NCBI GenBank assembly: GCA_944389145.1
Contig: CALXLH010000012.1
Coordinates: 44,596-108,595 of the forward strand
Reading direction: 5' to 3'
DNA from: an uncultured Spirochaetaceae bacterium
Lineage (GTDB): Bacteria; Spirochaetota; Spirochaetia; Sphaerochaetales; Sphaerochaetaceae
DNA: 64,000 nucleotides
A program made the translations under genes and the position numbers. The notes beneath the pieces are model-generated. The model was not told the origin of the DNA. It was given only the letters and a program-made list of their open reading frames with translations, and searched no databases. The first letter of the stretch is position 1; the number at the start of each line of letters is the position of its first letter. This document shows, one piece after another, positions 1 to 7,757 of this stretch.

Positions 1-1225
1 TTCCAAACTGGGTTATCCTCTCCTTGAGGCGAGGGAACAGCTCCAGCATACGTTCGAGATCTTCCTCGATACCAGCCTTATCATTCCGCAGATACGCGCC
101 CATCTGTATATTCTCTCTTACGGAAAGCTGAGGGAAGATACCTCTGCCTTCCGGGACATGAACCATACCTTGAGCGACAAGCTTATAATCCGGAGCAGTC
201 GTTATATCATTGCCTTCATATGTTATCGTACCGCTCTTTGGTTTCAGCATTCCGCTGATCGTACGTAGCAACGTCGTCTTTCCTGCTCCGTTTGCTCCGA
301 TCAAGGCAACAAACTCACCCTTCCGTACGGTTATCGAGATATCCTTAAGGATGTGCGCTGCACCATAATATGTATTGACATTATCCAAGACAAGCACATC
401 TTCCGTATATGAAGCGGATCTCTTTCCCTCATCAACGGAAATACCTGATGAATCGCCTTTCCCAAGATAAGCCTCTATGACCTGAGGATTATTCTGTATA
501 TCCACAGGCAATCCTTCTGCGATCTTCTTGCCGCAATCAAGCACCGTGATCTGATCCGCAAGGCTGCAGACCATCTTCATATCATGGTCGATTATGATTA
601 CGGTAATACCACTAGCACGGATCTTACGGACAAGATCAGCAAGGTTCTGCTTCTCAGTTGGATTCATTCCAGCGGCAGGTTCATCAAGCAGGATAAGCTG
701 CGGCTCTGTCGCAAGTGCCCTTGCAATCTCGACAAGCCTTTGCTGGCCATAAGCCAATCCACTCACCTCATGGCCCCTAAACTCAGAGATCCCAACGAAT
801 TCAAGGGCTTTTTCAGCCTTTTCTCGGAACTTAACTTCATCTTTCCTTATGCCAGGCAGACTCAGCATCACGCTGATTGGCTGAGATTTCTCACGGCACT
901 GCACAGCTACCACAACATTCTCAAGAACCGTAAGTCCCCTGAATAATTCTATATGCTGGAACGTCCTAGCAATTCCCTTCCTCGCTAGCTTATGGGTGGA
1001 GAAACCATCAATGGAATCACCATCGAATACAAGATGTCCTTCTGTTTGAGGGATATAACCAGTAAGCACATTGAACATCGTAGTCTTCCCTGAGCCATTA
1101 GGTCCGATAAGACCACGGATCTCCCCTTTCCTTACCTGAAGATCAACATCCAATAATGCGGTAACACCACCGAATTTCTTCGTTATGCCTTTTGCCTCAA
1201 GGATAAAATCATTTCTATCAGCCAT
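1..1225 (-). CDS. Fused LivG-LivF branched-chain-type ABC transporter ATPase (3' part outside window)
   Basis: One uninterrupted reading frame runs from the ATG at 1225 to the left edge (408 codons seen). Residues 1-255 are a complete LivG-type ATPase: Walker A GPNGSGKT at 41-48, an ABC signature ending AYGQQR, and Walker B LILLDEPAAGMNP. After a linker of about 20 polar residues (256-276) a LivF-type domain starts at about 277, with its own Walker A GANGAGKT at 310-317. Its signature and Walker B lie beyond the window. LivG and LivF are normally separate proteins of about 255 and 235 aa that form a heterodimer energising LivH-LivM; here they are one chain. The ATG overlaps the livM stop by 8 nt, so it is translated from the same mRNA. 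I translated this by eye and found no stop or frameshift. Confidence 0.88.
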   Translation of the reverse strand, partial: MADRNDFILEAKGITKKFGGVTALLDVDLQVRKGEIRGLIGPNGSGKTTMFNVLTGYIPQTEGHLVFDGDSIDGFSTHKLARKGIARTFQHIELFRGLTVLENVVVAVQCREKSQPISVMLSLPGIRKDEVKFREKAEKALEFVGISEFRGHEVSGLAYGQQRLVEIARALATEPQLILLDEPAAGMNPTEKQNLADLVRKIRASGITVIIIDHDMKMVCSLADQITVLDCGKKIAEGLPVDIQNNPQVIEAYLGKGDSSGISVDEGKRSASYTEDVLVLDNVNTYYGAAHILKDISITVRKGEFVALIGANGAGKTTLLRTISGMLKPKSGTITYEGNDITTAPDYKLVAQGMVHVPEGRGIFPQLSVRENIQMGAYLRNDKAGIEEDLERMLELFPRLKERITQFG

Positions 1226-2213
1226 TGGATGCCCCTCCCATCAAAGCCTTCTTGAAAAACCTGATCGCATCTACGCCTGTACCAAGCAGTCCCCTTCTAA
1301 GGAGTATGGTTGCCATGACTATGAGTAATGCATATACGACCATCTGCAAGGACCCAAGGAAACGCAGCATCTCAGGGAGAACTGCAATTATTATTCCACC
1401 TAAGATAGAACCGGGAATCGAACCTACGCCACCTATAACAATCATAGTGAGAGTCTGGACGCTAAGATTCATATTATAGATATCAGGGCTGACCGTAGTC
1501 ATATAATATGCGTACAGAGACCCACCAGCTCCACCGAACGCAGCCGAGATGACGAATGCCAGTATCTTATAATATGCAAGATTCACTCCTAGGCTTTGTG
1601 CTGCAGTATCACTCTCTCTAACGGCTTTCAGGCTCCTGCCTATCCTGGAATGCTCTATGTTCATTCCGACTATCATCGCAACAAGAAGAAGGAAATACGT
1701 GAGTATCAACCAGGAATCCAGTGATTGTACCGTAAGGCCGAAGAAGCTAGGAGACTCTATGCCAACCACTCCCATCGGACCATTAGTCAGGCTTACCCAC
1801 TGGGTCAGTATAGTCTGGATTATGCTTGCAAAGCTCGTAGTGATCAGCACAAGATAAACGCCGCCTCTGACCTTAAGTGCCGGATAACCTATGATCAAAC
1901 CTGCAATAGCAGCAAATACTATCGATACCGGGAATGCCACAAGGAAATGAACTCCGAGTTTTGTGGATAGAAGCGCAGACGTATATGATCCAATGGCATA
2001 GAAACCAGCCATTCCAAGATTTATCTGTCCGCACAATCCTGTAACGACGTTTAGACCGATAGCAAGGAATCCATATATTCCACCGATGATAAGGACATGC
2101 GACATATAGGGATCCCCGATACCGATTATGCCTGATACAAGTATCACGAAAAATACAAATAGGCTCAGGATCCTATGCTTTTTGATGAACTGAATGCAAT
2201 TAACTGACTTCAT
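1218..2213 (-). CDS. livM: Liv-type ABC transporter permease, LivM family
   Basis: 331 aa, typical LivM length. It is very hydrophobic, with a short cytoplasmic N-terminus and about eight or nine membrane segments. Conserved Liv-permease stretches include GLCGQINLGMAGFYAIGSY near residues 60-80 and GGVGSIPGSILGG near the C-terminus. It forms the transmembrane channel of a hydrophobic-amino-acid-type (HAAT) importer together with LivH. The start at 2213 overlaps the livH stop as ATGA, indicating translational coupling. The HAAT family also transports amides, urea and carboxylic acids, so the sequence does not fix the substrate; the genomic link to sugar-acid genes suggests a carboxylate. Confidence 0.92.
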   Translation of the reverse strand: MKSVNCIQFIKKHRILSLFVFFVILVSGIIGIGDPYMSHVLIIGGIYGFLAIGLNVVTGLCGQINLGMAGFYAIGSYTSALLSTKLGVHFLVAFPVSIVFAAIAGLIIGYPALKVRGGVYLVLITTSFASIIQTILTQWVSLTNGPMGVVGIESPSFFGLTVQSLDSWLILTYFLLLVAMIVGMNIEHSRIGRSLKAVRESDTAAQSLGVNLAYYKILAFVISAAFGGAGGSLYAYYMTTVSPDIYNMNLSVQTLTMIVIGGVGSIPGSILGGIIIAVLPEMLRFLGSLQMVVYALLIVMATILLRRGLLGTGVDAIRFFKKALMGGASNG

Positions 2214-3103
2214 GCCTTCCTCCCCGGGCCAGCATCAAAAAGCCCACCTGGCTTAAACATCATTATCAGGATAAGTATGATGAACGATACGGCATCCTTT
2301 GCCTGAGAAGTGAATACGCCACCTGCAAGGTTCTCGACCACTCCAAGGAGCAAGCCGCCGACAATCGCCCCGGGGATATTTCCAAAACCACCAAGTACAG
2401 CCGCCGTGAACGCCTTTGAATTTATCGATGCGCCCATAGTAGGGGTAACGAAAAACTTCGGAGCGATCAATATGCCAGCAATACCGGCAAGGGCGCTTGC
2501 TATTATTATGGTAAGAGCATCCGTCCTTACATGATTTATTCCCATCAGACCAGCCACAGACCTATTCTGGGATGATGCACGCATTGCAGTCCCTGTCTTA
2601 GTCCTTGTAAGAAACAGCCACAATATTCCGGCAGATGCCAAGCTTATCAGAAGGATGAATATATCCTGAGGAACGATAAACACCCCGCCAATGCTTACAG
2701 GCTCCATAGGGAATATAGCAGGGTAAGGCCTGCCAGTAGCTCCCCAGATGAGAATCGCGGTATTCTGAAGCAGCATCTGCATTCCAACGCATCCGCCGAT
2801 TACATACAGGAATCCGGATTTAGTCGTAGGTCTCATGACTAATAGATAGATCAGGAGTCCCATTATCGCAGCCGCCATGGCTCCTATTATCGCCGCGGGT
2901 ATGAAGGGGAGCCTTGCTCCCCATTCACCCGTTACGTACATCAATGATACAGAAGCTCCGATCATAAGGATCTCACCCTGAGCGAAATTAACGACACGTA
3001 TTCCGCTCCATATCATCGAATGCGCTATAGCAATAAGTCCATAAACACTTCCGATGGCCAGACCACTGACTATCAGCTGTATTATTACCGACACTATGCT
3101 CAT
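2210..3103 (-). CDS. livH: Liv-type ABC transporter permease, LivH family
   Basis: 297 aa with about eight hydrophobic segments. The family motif INFAQGEILMIGA-like (here VNFAQGEILMIGAS, about residues 38-51) and the C-terminal GGFGNIPGAIVGG loop are both present. It is the partner permease of LivM in the inner membrane. The gene follows the binding-protein gene by 33 nt and overlaps livM by 4 nt, so the order is binding protein, livH, livM, fused livGF. Confidence 0.92.
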   Translation of the reverse strand: MSIVSVIIQLIVSGLAIGSVYGLIAIAHSMIWSGIRVVNFAQGEILMIGASVSLMYVTGEWGARLPFIPAAIIGAMAAAIMGLLIYLLVMRPTTKSGFLYVIGGCVGMQMLLQNTAILIWGATGRPYPAIFPMEPVSIGGVFIVPQDIFILLISLASAGILWLFLTRTKTGTAMRASSQNRSVAGLMGINHVRTDALTIIIASALAGIAGILIAPKFFVTPTMGASINSKAFTAAVLGGFGNIPGAIVGGLLLGVVENLAGGVFTSQAKDAVSFIILILIMMFKPGGLFDAGPGRKA

Positions 3104-3136
3104 TAGCTAACCTCCATCACGGGATTCACAGAATCA

Positions 3137-4267
3137 TCATTCAAAGTATGCGACGACACCATCCTTAATCGTGCCATACTGCATAGAATGGAGGCCCTCA
3201 CCAACCTCATCGAAATCAAAGACACCTTCTACACCCTTGTACTCAAGGTTCCTAAGTGCCTCCTGAAGGGCATCGCCGTCCGTTGAACCTGCAAGCTCAA
3301 TGGCTTCCTTGATGATATAAACAGCATCGTAACCAGTCGCCGCGAAATCATCAGGAGACTTACCACCGCTTATCTCAAGGAACGATTCAACAAACGATAC
3401 TACCTGTGGATCAGGATTAGCAGAGATGAAACCCGCTGCAAAGATAAGGCCTTCTCCAGCACCACCGGCTGCATCGAGAGTAGTCTGTCCTTCAATGCCA
3501 GCCCCGCCTGCGAACTGCACATCAATTCCCATCTGGCGCGCCTGCTTCATCGCAAGGCCCATATCCGTCATAGGTCCGATAATGATCATGACATCCGGAT
3601 TGCTGTTCTTTATCTTCAGAAGCTGGGATGAGAAATCCTTATCACCAGGAGTGAATGTCTCATCAGCAACGATAAGCGAATCAGCCTGATCACCAAGGGC
3701 TGTCCTGATGGATCCGATTCCACCTATTCCATAGTCAGCTGAATCATGCAGGACTGCAATACGACTATACCCTTCTCCCACGAGGAATTCCGCGAGGGCT
3801 CCGAATTTCACATCATCATTCGCACGCGTCCTGAATACCCACGGATTTCCCTGCTGGCAGATATTCAAGGCCGTTCCATGAGGAAGGATAGGAATACCAG
3901 CCTTCGCGATCACAGGAAGCATCGCCAGACATGGTGAAGACTGGTTATCACCAACGATAGCAACCGCATTATCACGATAGATGAGCTTATTAAGCGCAGC
4001 GACTGCTTGCGCAGGAATACCTTGAGAATCCTCCAGGATGATCTCTATAGGCCTACCAAGGACTCCACCAGCTGCGTTAATCTCATTCGCCGCGAGCTGA
4101 GCACCATACCCCTGCATCTCTCCCAGGCCCGCATTATCACCAGTCCTTGCACCGACGACACCAATAACGATTGGGTCAGAACTACCTCCTTCTGAACTTC
4201 CAGATGCAGAAATAAAACCAACCAAGCAGATCATGATGGTCAGTACCAGAAAAACCTTCTTTGCCAT
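3137..4267 (-). CDS. Liv-type ABC transporter periplasmic substrate-binding protein
   Basis: 376 aa from the ATG at 4267. An in-frame start at 4321 would add 18 residues, but only the ATG at 4267 has a Shine-Dalgarno (AAGGAGA) at the right distance and opens directly into a signal peptide: MAKK, a hydrophobic core, then a Ser/Gly-rich stretch (SASGSSEGG) typical of spirochaete exported proteins. No lipobox cysteine is visible, so it is probably a free or otherwise anchored periplasmic protein. The mature part begins with PIVIGVVGARTGDNAGLGEM, the start of the Peripla_BP_6 fold of LivJ/LivK. It is the first gene of the transporter operon, preceded by a strong promoter and a palindromic operator. 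Confidence 0.88.
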   Translation of the reverse strand: MAKKVFLVLTIMICLVGFISASGSSEGGSSDPIVIGVVGARTGDNAGLGEMQGYGAQLAANEINAAGGVLGRPIEIILEDSQGIPAQAVAALNKLIYRDNAVAIVGDNQSSPCLAMLPVIAKAGIPILPHGTALNICQQGNPWVFRTRANDDVKFGALAEFLVGEGYSRIAVLHDSADYGIGGIGSIRTALGDQADSLIVADETFTPGDKDFSSQLLKIKNSNPDVMIIIGPMTDMGLAMKQARQMGIDVQFAGGAGIEGQTTLDAAGGAGEGLIFAAGFISANPDPQVVSFVESFLEISGGKSPDDFAATGYDAVYIIKEAIELAGSTDGDALQEALRNLEYKGVEGVFDFDEVGEGLHSMQYGTIKDGVVAYFE

Positions 4268-4293
4268 AAACGTGTTCTCCTTTTGTACTTCAA

Positions 4294-4321
4294 ATTCTAG
4301 AACACAAAATTGCAAAGTCAA
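4294..4321 (-). promoter_or_regulatory. Promoter of the Liv-type transporter operon
   Basis: On the minus strand, TTGACT (4321-4316), a 16-nt spacer and TAGAAT (4299-4294). The expected transcript starts about 20 nt before the binding-protein ATG. This is a near-consensus sigma-70 type promoter. Confidence 0.75.
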
Positions 4322-4329
4322 GGAAAAAT

Positions 4330-4342
4330 AAAACTGAGTTTT
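4330..4342. promoter_or_regulatory. Predicted IclR operator, transporter side
   Basis: AAAACTGAGTTTT, an AAAAC-N3-GTTTT inverted repeat, lies between the iclR stop and the transporter promoter. It ends 8 bp upstream of the -35 box. The same element recurs at 5228-5240 with the same spacing to the divergent catabolic promoter. A site just upstream of -35 fits activation better than simple repression. Confidence 0.65.
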
Positions 4343-4348
4343 GAAAAT

Positions 4349-5140
4349 CTACTTAGATTGCCACCCCAGATTCTGAGAAATCTTATTCGCAGATCGTACT
4401 ACGACATCAACCAAAGACTTCATCTTCTCATCATCCAGACGGACGGTAGGGCCTGATATGCTGACAGACGCCACGACGTTGCCATGGTAATCACGGATAG
4501 GTGCAGCAACACACCTCACACCGGCTTCATGCTCCTCATCATCATAGCAGTATCCATTCTCCCGTATCTTTGACAGCTCGGCCTCCATTCCAAGCCTGGT
4601 GCATATGGTCTTCGGGGTGAAGCGCATGAACTGGCAAGTCCTAAGATACTCATCTTGGACATCCTGAGGCTGGAACGCCAGCAGTATCTTCCCTACTCCA
4701 GTGCAATATAAAGGAGCGGAGCTTCCTATCCTCGACTGCATGCTCACTCTAAGGTTGTGTGTTGATTCAATTTTATGTAAATAAACGAGTTGACCGTAAT
4801 GAAGTATTGCAAGATGTACCGTTTCCTCTGACAAGAATGCAAGCTCTTTCAATACAGGCATAGCCTCATCTACGATATCGATACGCCCGAATGTACACAT
4901 GCCAAGCTGAAACAGCTTCAATGTAGACGAGTAAAGATCATTCTCATCCCTTCTGGCATACCCCGCATCGATAAGAGTACACATGAAACGATATACGGTA
5001 CTCTTATGGCTCTTGACCAATGCAGAAAGATCAGTAAGCGAGATCTTATCATTCTCAGCAAGTGCCTCAAGAATCTTGAGAACCTTTATAACAGATTGAA
5101 CCTCGCCGGGTTCACGCGGGGTTCCAGCCTTATCACCCAT
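4349..5140 (-). CDS. IclR-family transcriptional regulator (KdgR-like context)
   Basis: 263 aa. The N-terminal winged helix-turn-helix (about residues 14-75) includes LSALVKSHKSTVYRFMCTL, the IclR recognition-helix region. The C-terminal IclR ligand-binding domain (about 90-255) carries APLYCTGVGKILLAF and the C-terminal GVRCVAAPIRDYHG and ASVSISGP segments. IclR proteins such as KdgR sense sugar acids or other carboxylates. The gene lies between the transporter operon and the divergent aldolase-kinase-dehydrogenase operon, and palindromic sites flank it on both sides, so it most likely controls both. Shine-Dalgarno AGAGG precedes the ATG at 5140. Confidence 0.9.
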   Translation of the reverse strand: MGDKAGTPREPGEVQSVIKVLKILEALAENDKISLTDLSALVKSHKSTVYRFMCTLIDAGYARRDENDLYSSTLKLFQLGMCTFGRIDIVDEAMPVLKELAFLSEETVHLAILHYGQLVYLHKIESTHNLRVSMQSRIGSSAPLYCTGVGKILLAFQPQDVQDEYLRTCQFMRFTPKTICTRLGMEAELSKIRENGYCYDDEEHEAGVRCVAAPIRDYHGNVVASVSISGPTVRLDDEKMKSLVDVVVRSANKISQNLGWQSK

Positions 5141-5227
5141 GGATTACCTCTTAGACTTTTTATTAAGTATAGCAGAAAACCACAGCATCTACATAAATAT
5201 TAATTGAAAGTGATTTGATAGAAAAAT

Positions 5228-5240
5228 AAAACCGAGTTTT
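5228..5240. promoter_or_regulatory. Predicted IclR operator, catabolic side
   Basis: AAAACCGAGTTTT, the second copy of the AAAAC-N3-GTTTT palindrome, ends 8 bp before TTGACA of the catabolic promoter. The flanks are shared as well: both copies are preceded by GAAAAATA when read on the plus strand. Confidence 0.65.
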
Positions 5241-5248
5241 AAAAAAAA

Positions 5249-5277
5249 TTGACAACGTGAAGTTTGTGTGCTTCCAT
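5249..5277 (+). promoter_or_regulatory. Promoter of the sugar-acid catabolic operon
   Basis: TTGACA (5249-5254), a 17-nt spacer and a poor -10 (TTCCAT, 5272-5277), followed by a GGAGG ribosome site at 5288-5292. A perfect -35 with a weak -10 is what an activator-dependent promoter often looks like, in line with the operator just upstream. Confidence 0.5.
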
Positions 5278-5298
5278 CTAATTAGACGGAGGTTATGA

Positions 5299-5976
5299 AT
5301 GAAGCATATCATCAAGGAAAGACCGGTAATCGATCCCGAGATCGTCAGAAAGTATTCGGAACTCGAATCTGTAATGAGCCTTTCATGTGTAGTTGGGGAT
5401 TCCCTGGAACGCGATGGAATAATGCACAGCAGCATGAAGATGCGCAGTGTTGTCAAATCGTTCACAGGTCCAGCATTCACTGTAAAGATCCAACCAGGAT
5501 TCCTTTGTGACTGCCTTGAGATCTTTAAGTATGTCAAGGAAGGCGATGTCGTGGTAATCGATGCTTTCGGAGAGACGGAGACTTCGATCTGGGGAGGACT
5601 GATGTCAGGACTAGCACGTAATGCCGGAGCCAAAGGCGTCGTAATATGGGGTTCCGCCAGAGACACCGATGAAGCTCGTATGCTTGGCTTCCCTATCGTA
5701 TCATGCTCAGTATCGCCAAGAGAGGCACATAGTGCTCTTACCCAGATCTATGAGCCTATTGAGCTTGAGACACCAGTATCTTGTGCAGGAATCGTCGTAA
5801 ATCCCGGCGATATAATCGTCGCGGATGAAATCGGAGTCGTAGCCGTTCCCTATGATCAGGCAGAAAGCGTATATGAAAAGGCCGTTGCACAGGCAAAGAA
5901 TGAGGAAGGTTGCAGACAAGAAATACTGAAAGGAGCAACAGTCCCTGAGCTTCTGGCGAAATTCGGGAGGATCTGA
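5299..5976 (+). CDS. RraA-like family protein, probable 4-hydroxy-4-methyl-2-oxoglutarate-type aldolase
   Basis: 225 aa. It contains the RraA/HMG-CHA aldolase core: Gly-Gly at 99-100, NAGAKGVVIWGSARD at about 108-122 with the Arg-Asp pair that binds substrate and divalent metal, and VNPGDIIVADEIGVVAVP near 175. Class II pyruvate aldolases of this family cleave 4-hydroxy-2-oxo acids into pyruvate plus a second keto acid. Other RraA homologues inhibit RNase E, but the catalytic Gly/Arg-Asp set and the operon partners favour an enzyme. The ATG at 5299 is 6 nt after GGAGG; an ATG at 5295 is out of frame. First gene of the operon. Confidence 0.82.
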   Translation: MKHIIKERPVIDPEIVRKYSELESVMSLSCVVGDSLERDGIMHSSMKMRSVVKSFTGPAFTVKIQPGFLCDCLEIFKYVKEGDVVVIDAFGETETSIWGGLMSGLARNAGAKGVVIWGSARDTDEARMLGFPIVSCSVSPREAHSALTQIYEPIELETPVSCAGIVVNPGDIIVADEIGVVAVPYDQAESVYEKAVAQAKNEEGCRQEILKGATVPELLAKFGRI

Positions 5977-5978
5977 TA

Positions 5979-6638
5979 ATGAAGGAGTTAATACCAGGAT
6001 CATTGAAAGCCAGGCTTGAGCAAGCAAGGATCATGGCTGTCGTCGTAATAGACGACATTGAAGATACGATACCCGTGATGAAAGCACTTACGGATGGAGG
6101 GATCAATGCCATAGAACTTGCATTGAGGACGCCTGCATCAATAGAGGCTGTAAGGATAATCAAGAAGGAATTCCCTTCCGTTATATTAGGCGTAGGGACT
6201 GTTCTTTCCGTAGATCAGGTTGATGCAATAAAGGGCTATGCAGACATGATCGTAACACCGGGATTCAACAGGCGGATAGTACAGAAAGCCATAGACGAGG
6301 GGATTCCGATAGCACCAGGCATCTCATCACCATCCGATATAGAAGCTGCTGCAGAAATGGGATGCCGTGTCCTCAAGCTATTTCCTGCGGAGAATCTAGG
6401 TGGACTTTCGTATCTCAATGCAATCAGTACTCCGTATGCACATCTTGGACTCTCATACATTCCACTGGGAGGAGTGAATAAAGCCAACTGCAAGGAGTAC
6501 TCAGATCACCCGAAGGTGCTCTGTATCGGTGGTTCATGGATCGCACCACGCAAGCTGATAAGCTCAAAGCAATGGAACGAGATAACAAGGAATGCTTATG
6601 AAGCGATGCAGGCTGTAGGAAATGGAGGCAGCGTATGA
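5979..6638 (+). CDS. eda: 2-dehydro-3-deoxy-phosphogluconate (KDPG/KHG) aldolase
   Basis: 219 aa, normal length for Eda. It is a class I aldolase TIM barrel that splits KDPG into pyruvate and glyceraldehyde 3-phosphate. The catalytic Glu is seen in INAIELALRTP (E46), GVGTVL follows at about 71-76, and the Schiff-base Lys is K133 in VLKLFPAE, the same numbering as the E. coli enzyme. It starts 2 nt after the RraA-like gene and overlaps the kinase gene as ATGA. With the kinase next door it completes a 2-keto-3-deoxygluconate route. Some family members prefer 4-hydroxy-2-oxoglutarate. Confidence 0.9.
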   Translation: MKELIPGSLKARLEQARIMAVVVIDDIEDTIPVMKALTDGGINAIELALRTPASIEAVRIIKKEFPSVILGVGTVLSVDQVDAIKGYADMIVTPGFNRRIVQKAIDEGIPIAPGISSPSDIEAAAEMGCRVLKLFPAENLGGLSYLNAISTPYAHLGLSYIPLGGVNKANCKEYSDHPKVLCIGGSWIAPRKLISSKQWNEITRNAYEAMQAVGNGGSV

Positions 6639-7738
6639 ATGACAAGCTTCTTCTTACATTTGGTGAGGTGATGGGCCGCATAGAGCCAAGCGAACAATAC
6701 GTACGATTGACTCAATCCGTACCAGGCAATCTAAGATTCACGTTCGCTGGGGCAGAAGCAAACGTCGCGGCCTCCTATTCCCTTCTGGGAGGCAAGGTAA
6801 GATATGTCACTGCTTTACCGACATCTCCACTTACAGATGCCTTTATCCGCCAGATGAGAGGATTCGATATCGATGTATCAAAGATCGTGAAGGCAGATAA
6901 TGGAAGGATGGGGCTGTTCTTCACTGAGACCGGAGCAGATCAGAGGCCTAGCCAGGTATGGTATGATAGAGGCTGGTCTTCGATAGCCATGTGCGGTCCC
7001 GAGGCATATGATTGGGATGACATATTCGATAATGTCGGATGGCTACACATATCTGGCATCACACCGGCATTATCAGAGAATGCTGCCAAGACCTCAATCG
7101 CGATCGTCAAGGAAGCAAGCGCAAGGAATATCAAGGTATCCATTGACCTTAACTTCCGGAAAAAGTTATGGAAATGGAGGCCAGGCACTCCTGCAGCAAC
7201 CCTTGCAGGCGAGGTCATCGGAGAAATGCTTGATAATGCATATCTGGTAATCGGAAACGAAGAGGATGCCCATGATGTCCTTGGCATAAACGCAGGCAAC
7301 TCTGATGTCGCTGCAGGCAATCTGGACATAGAGAAATATCCAGATGTCGCACGGAATATATCAAAACTCTATCCAAACGTAGAATACGTTGCATGTACCC
7401 TACGGCAAAGCATATCAGCCAATCATAATAACTGGGGGGCTATGCTTTGGAGGAAATCCGACGATAAGGCATATCTAGCGCCCATGGACAACGGGAATTA
7501 TGAACCGTATAAGATCACGGATATCATAGACCGGGTCGGCGGAGGCGATTCATTTGCTGCAGCACTCCTTTTCGCGATGAATGATAAGGAACTATCAGCA
7601 AATCCAAATGATATGATCGCATTCGCGACAGCGGCATCATGCCTTTGCCATACGATAAAAGGAGACTTCAACTATACGACAAGGGCTGAAGCCGAATCTC
7701 TCATGAAAGGAAACTCTACAGGGCGGGTAAACCGCTGA
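6635..7738 (+). CDS. PfkB-family sugar kinase, probable 2-keto-3-deoxygluconate kinase
   Basis: 367 aa. PfkB/ribokinase fold: N-terminal LTFGEVMGRIEP, a sugar-binding glycine pair region FAGAEANVAASYSLLGG at about 37-53, and the C-terminal catalytic/anion-hole motif DRVGGGDSFAAAL with the base Asp at 305. KDG kinases phosphorylate 2-keto-3-deoxygluconate to KDPG, the substrate of the aldolase encoded immediately upstream, and the stop-start overlap (ATGA) supports that pairing. It is about 50 aa longer than many KdgK proteins. The substrate is inferred from context. Confidence 0.85.
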   Translation: MNDKLLLTFGEVMGRIEPSEQYVRLTQSVPGNLRFTFAGAEANVAASYSLLGGKVRYVTALPTSPLTDAFIRQMRGFDIDVSKIVKADNGRMGLFFTETGADQRPSQVWYDRGWSSIAMCGPEAYDWDDIFDNVGWLHISGITPALSENAAKTSIAIVKEASARNIKVSIDLNFRKKLWKWRPGTPAATLAGEVIGEMLDNAYLVIGNEEDAHDVLGINAGNSDVAAGNLDIEKYPDVARNISKLYPNVEYVACTLRQSISANHNNWGAMLWRKSDDKAYLAPMDNGNYEPYKITDIIDRVGGGDSFAAALLFAMNDKELSANPNDMIAFATAASCLCHTIKGDFNYTTRAEAESLMKGNSTGRVNR

Positions 7739-7757
7739 TTCAGAAGGAGGAATGACT

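Noticed and set aside
584..946. 120-codon plus-strand ORF near the left edge
   Set aside because: It lies entirely opposite the LivG domain of the fused ATPase, which has complete ABC motifs.
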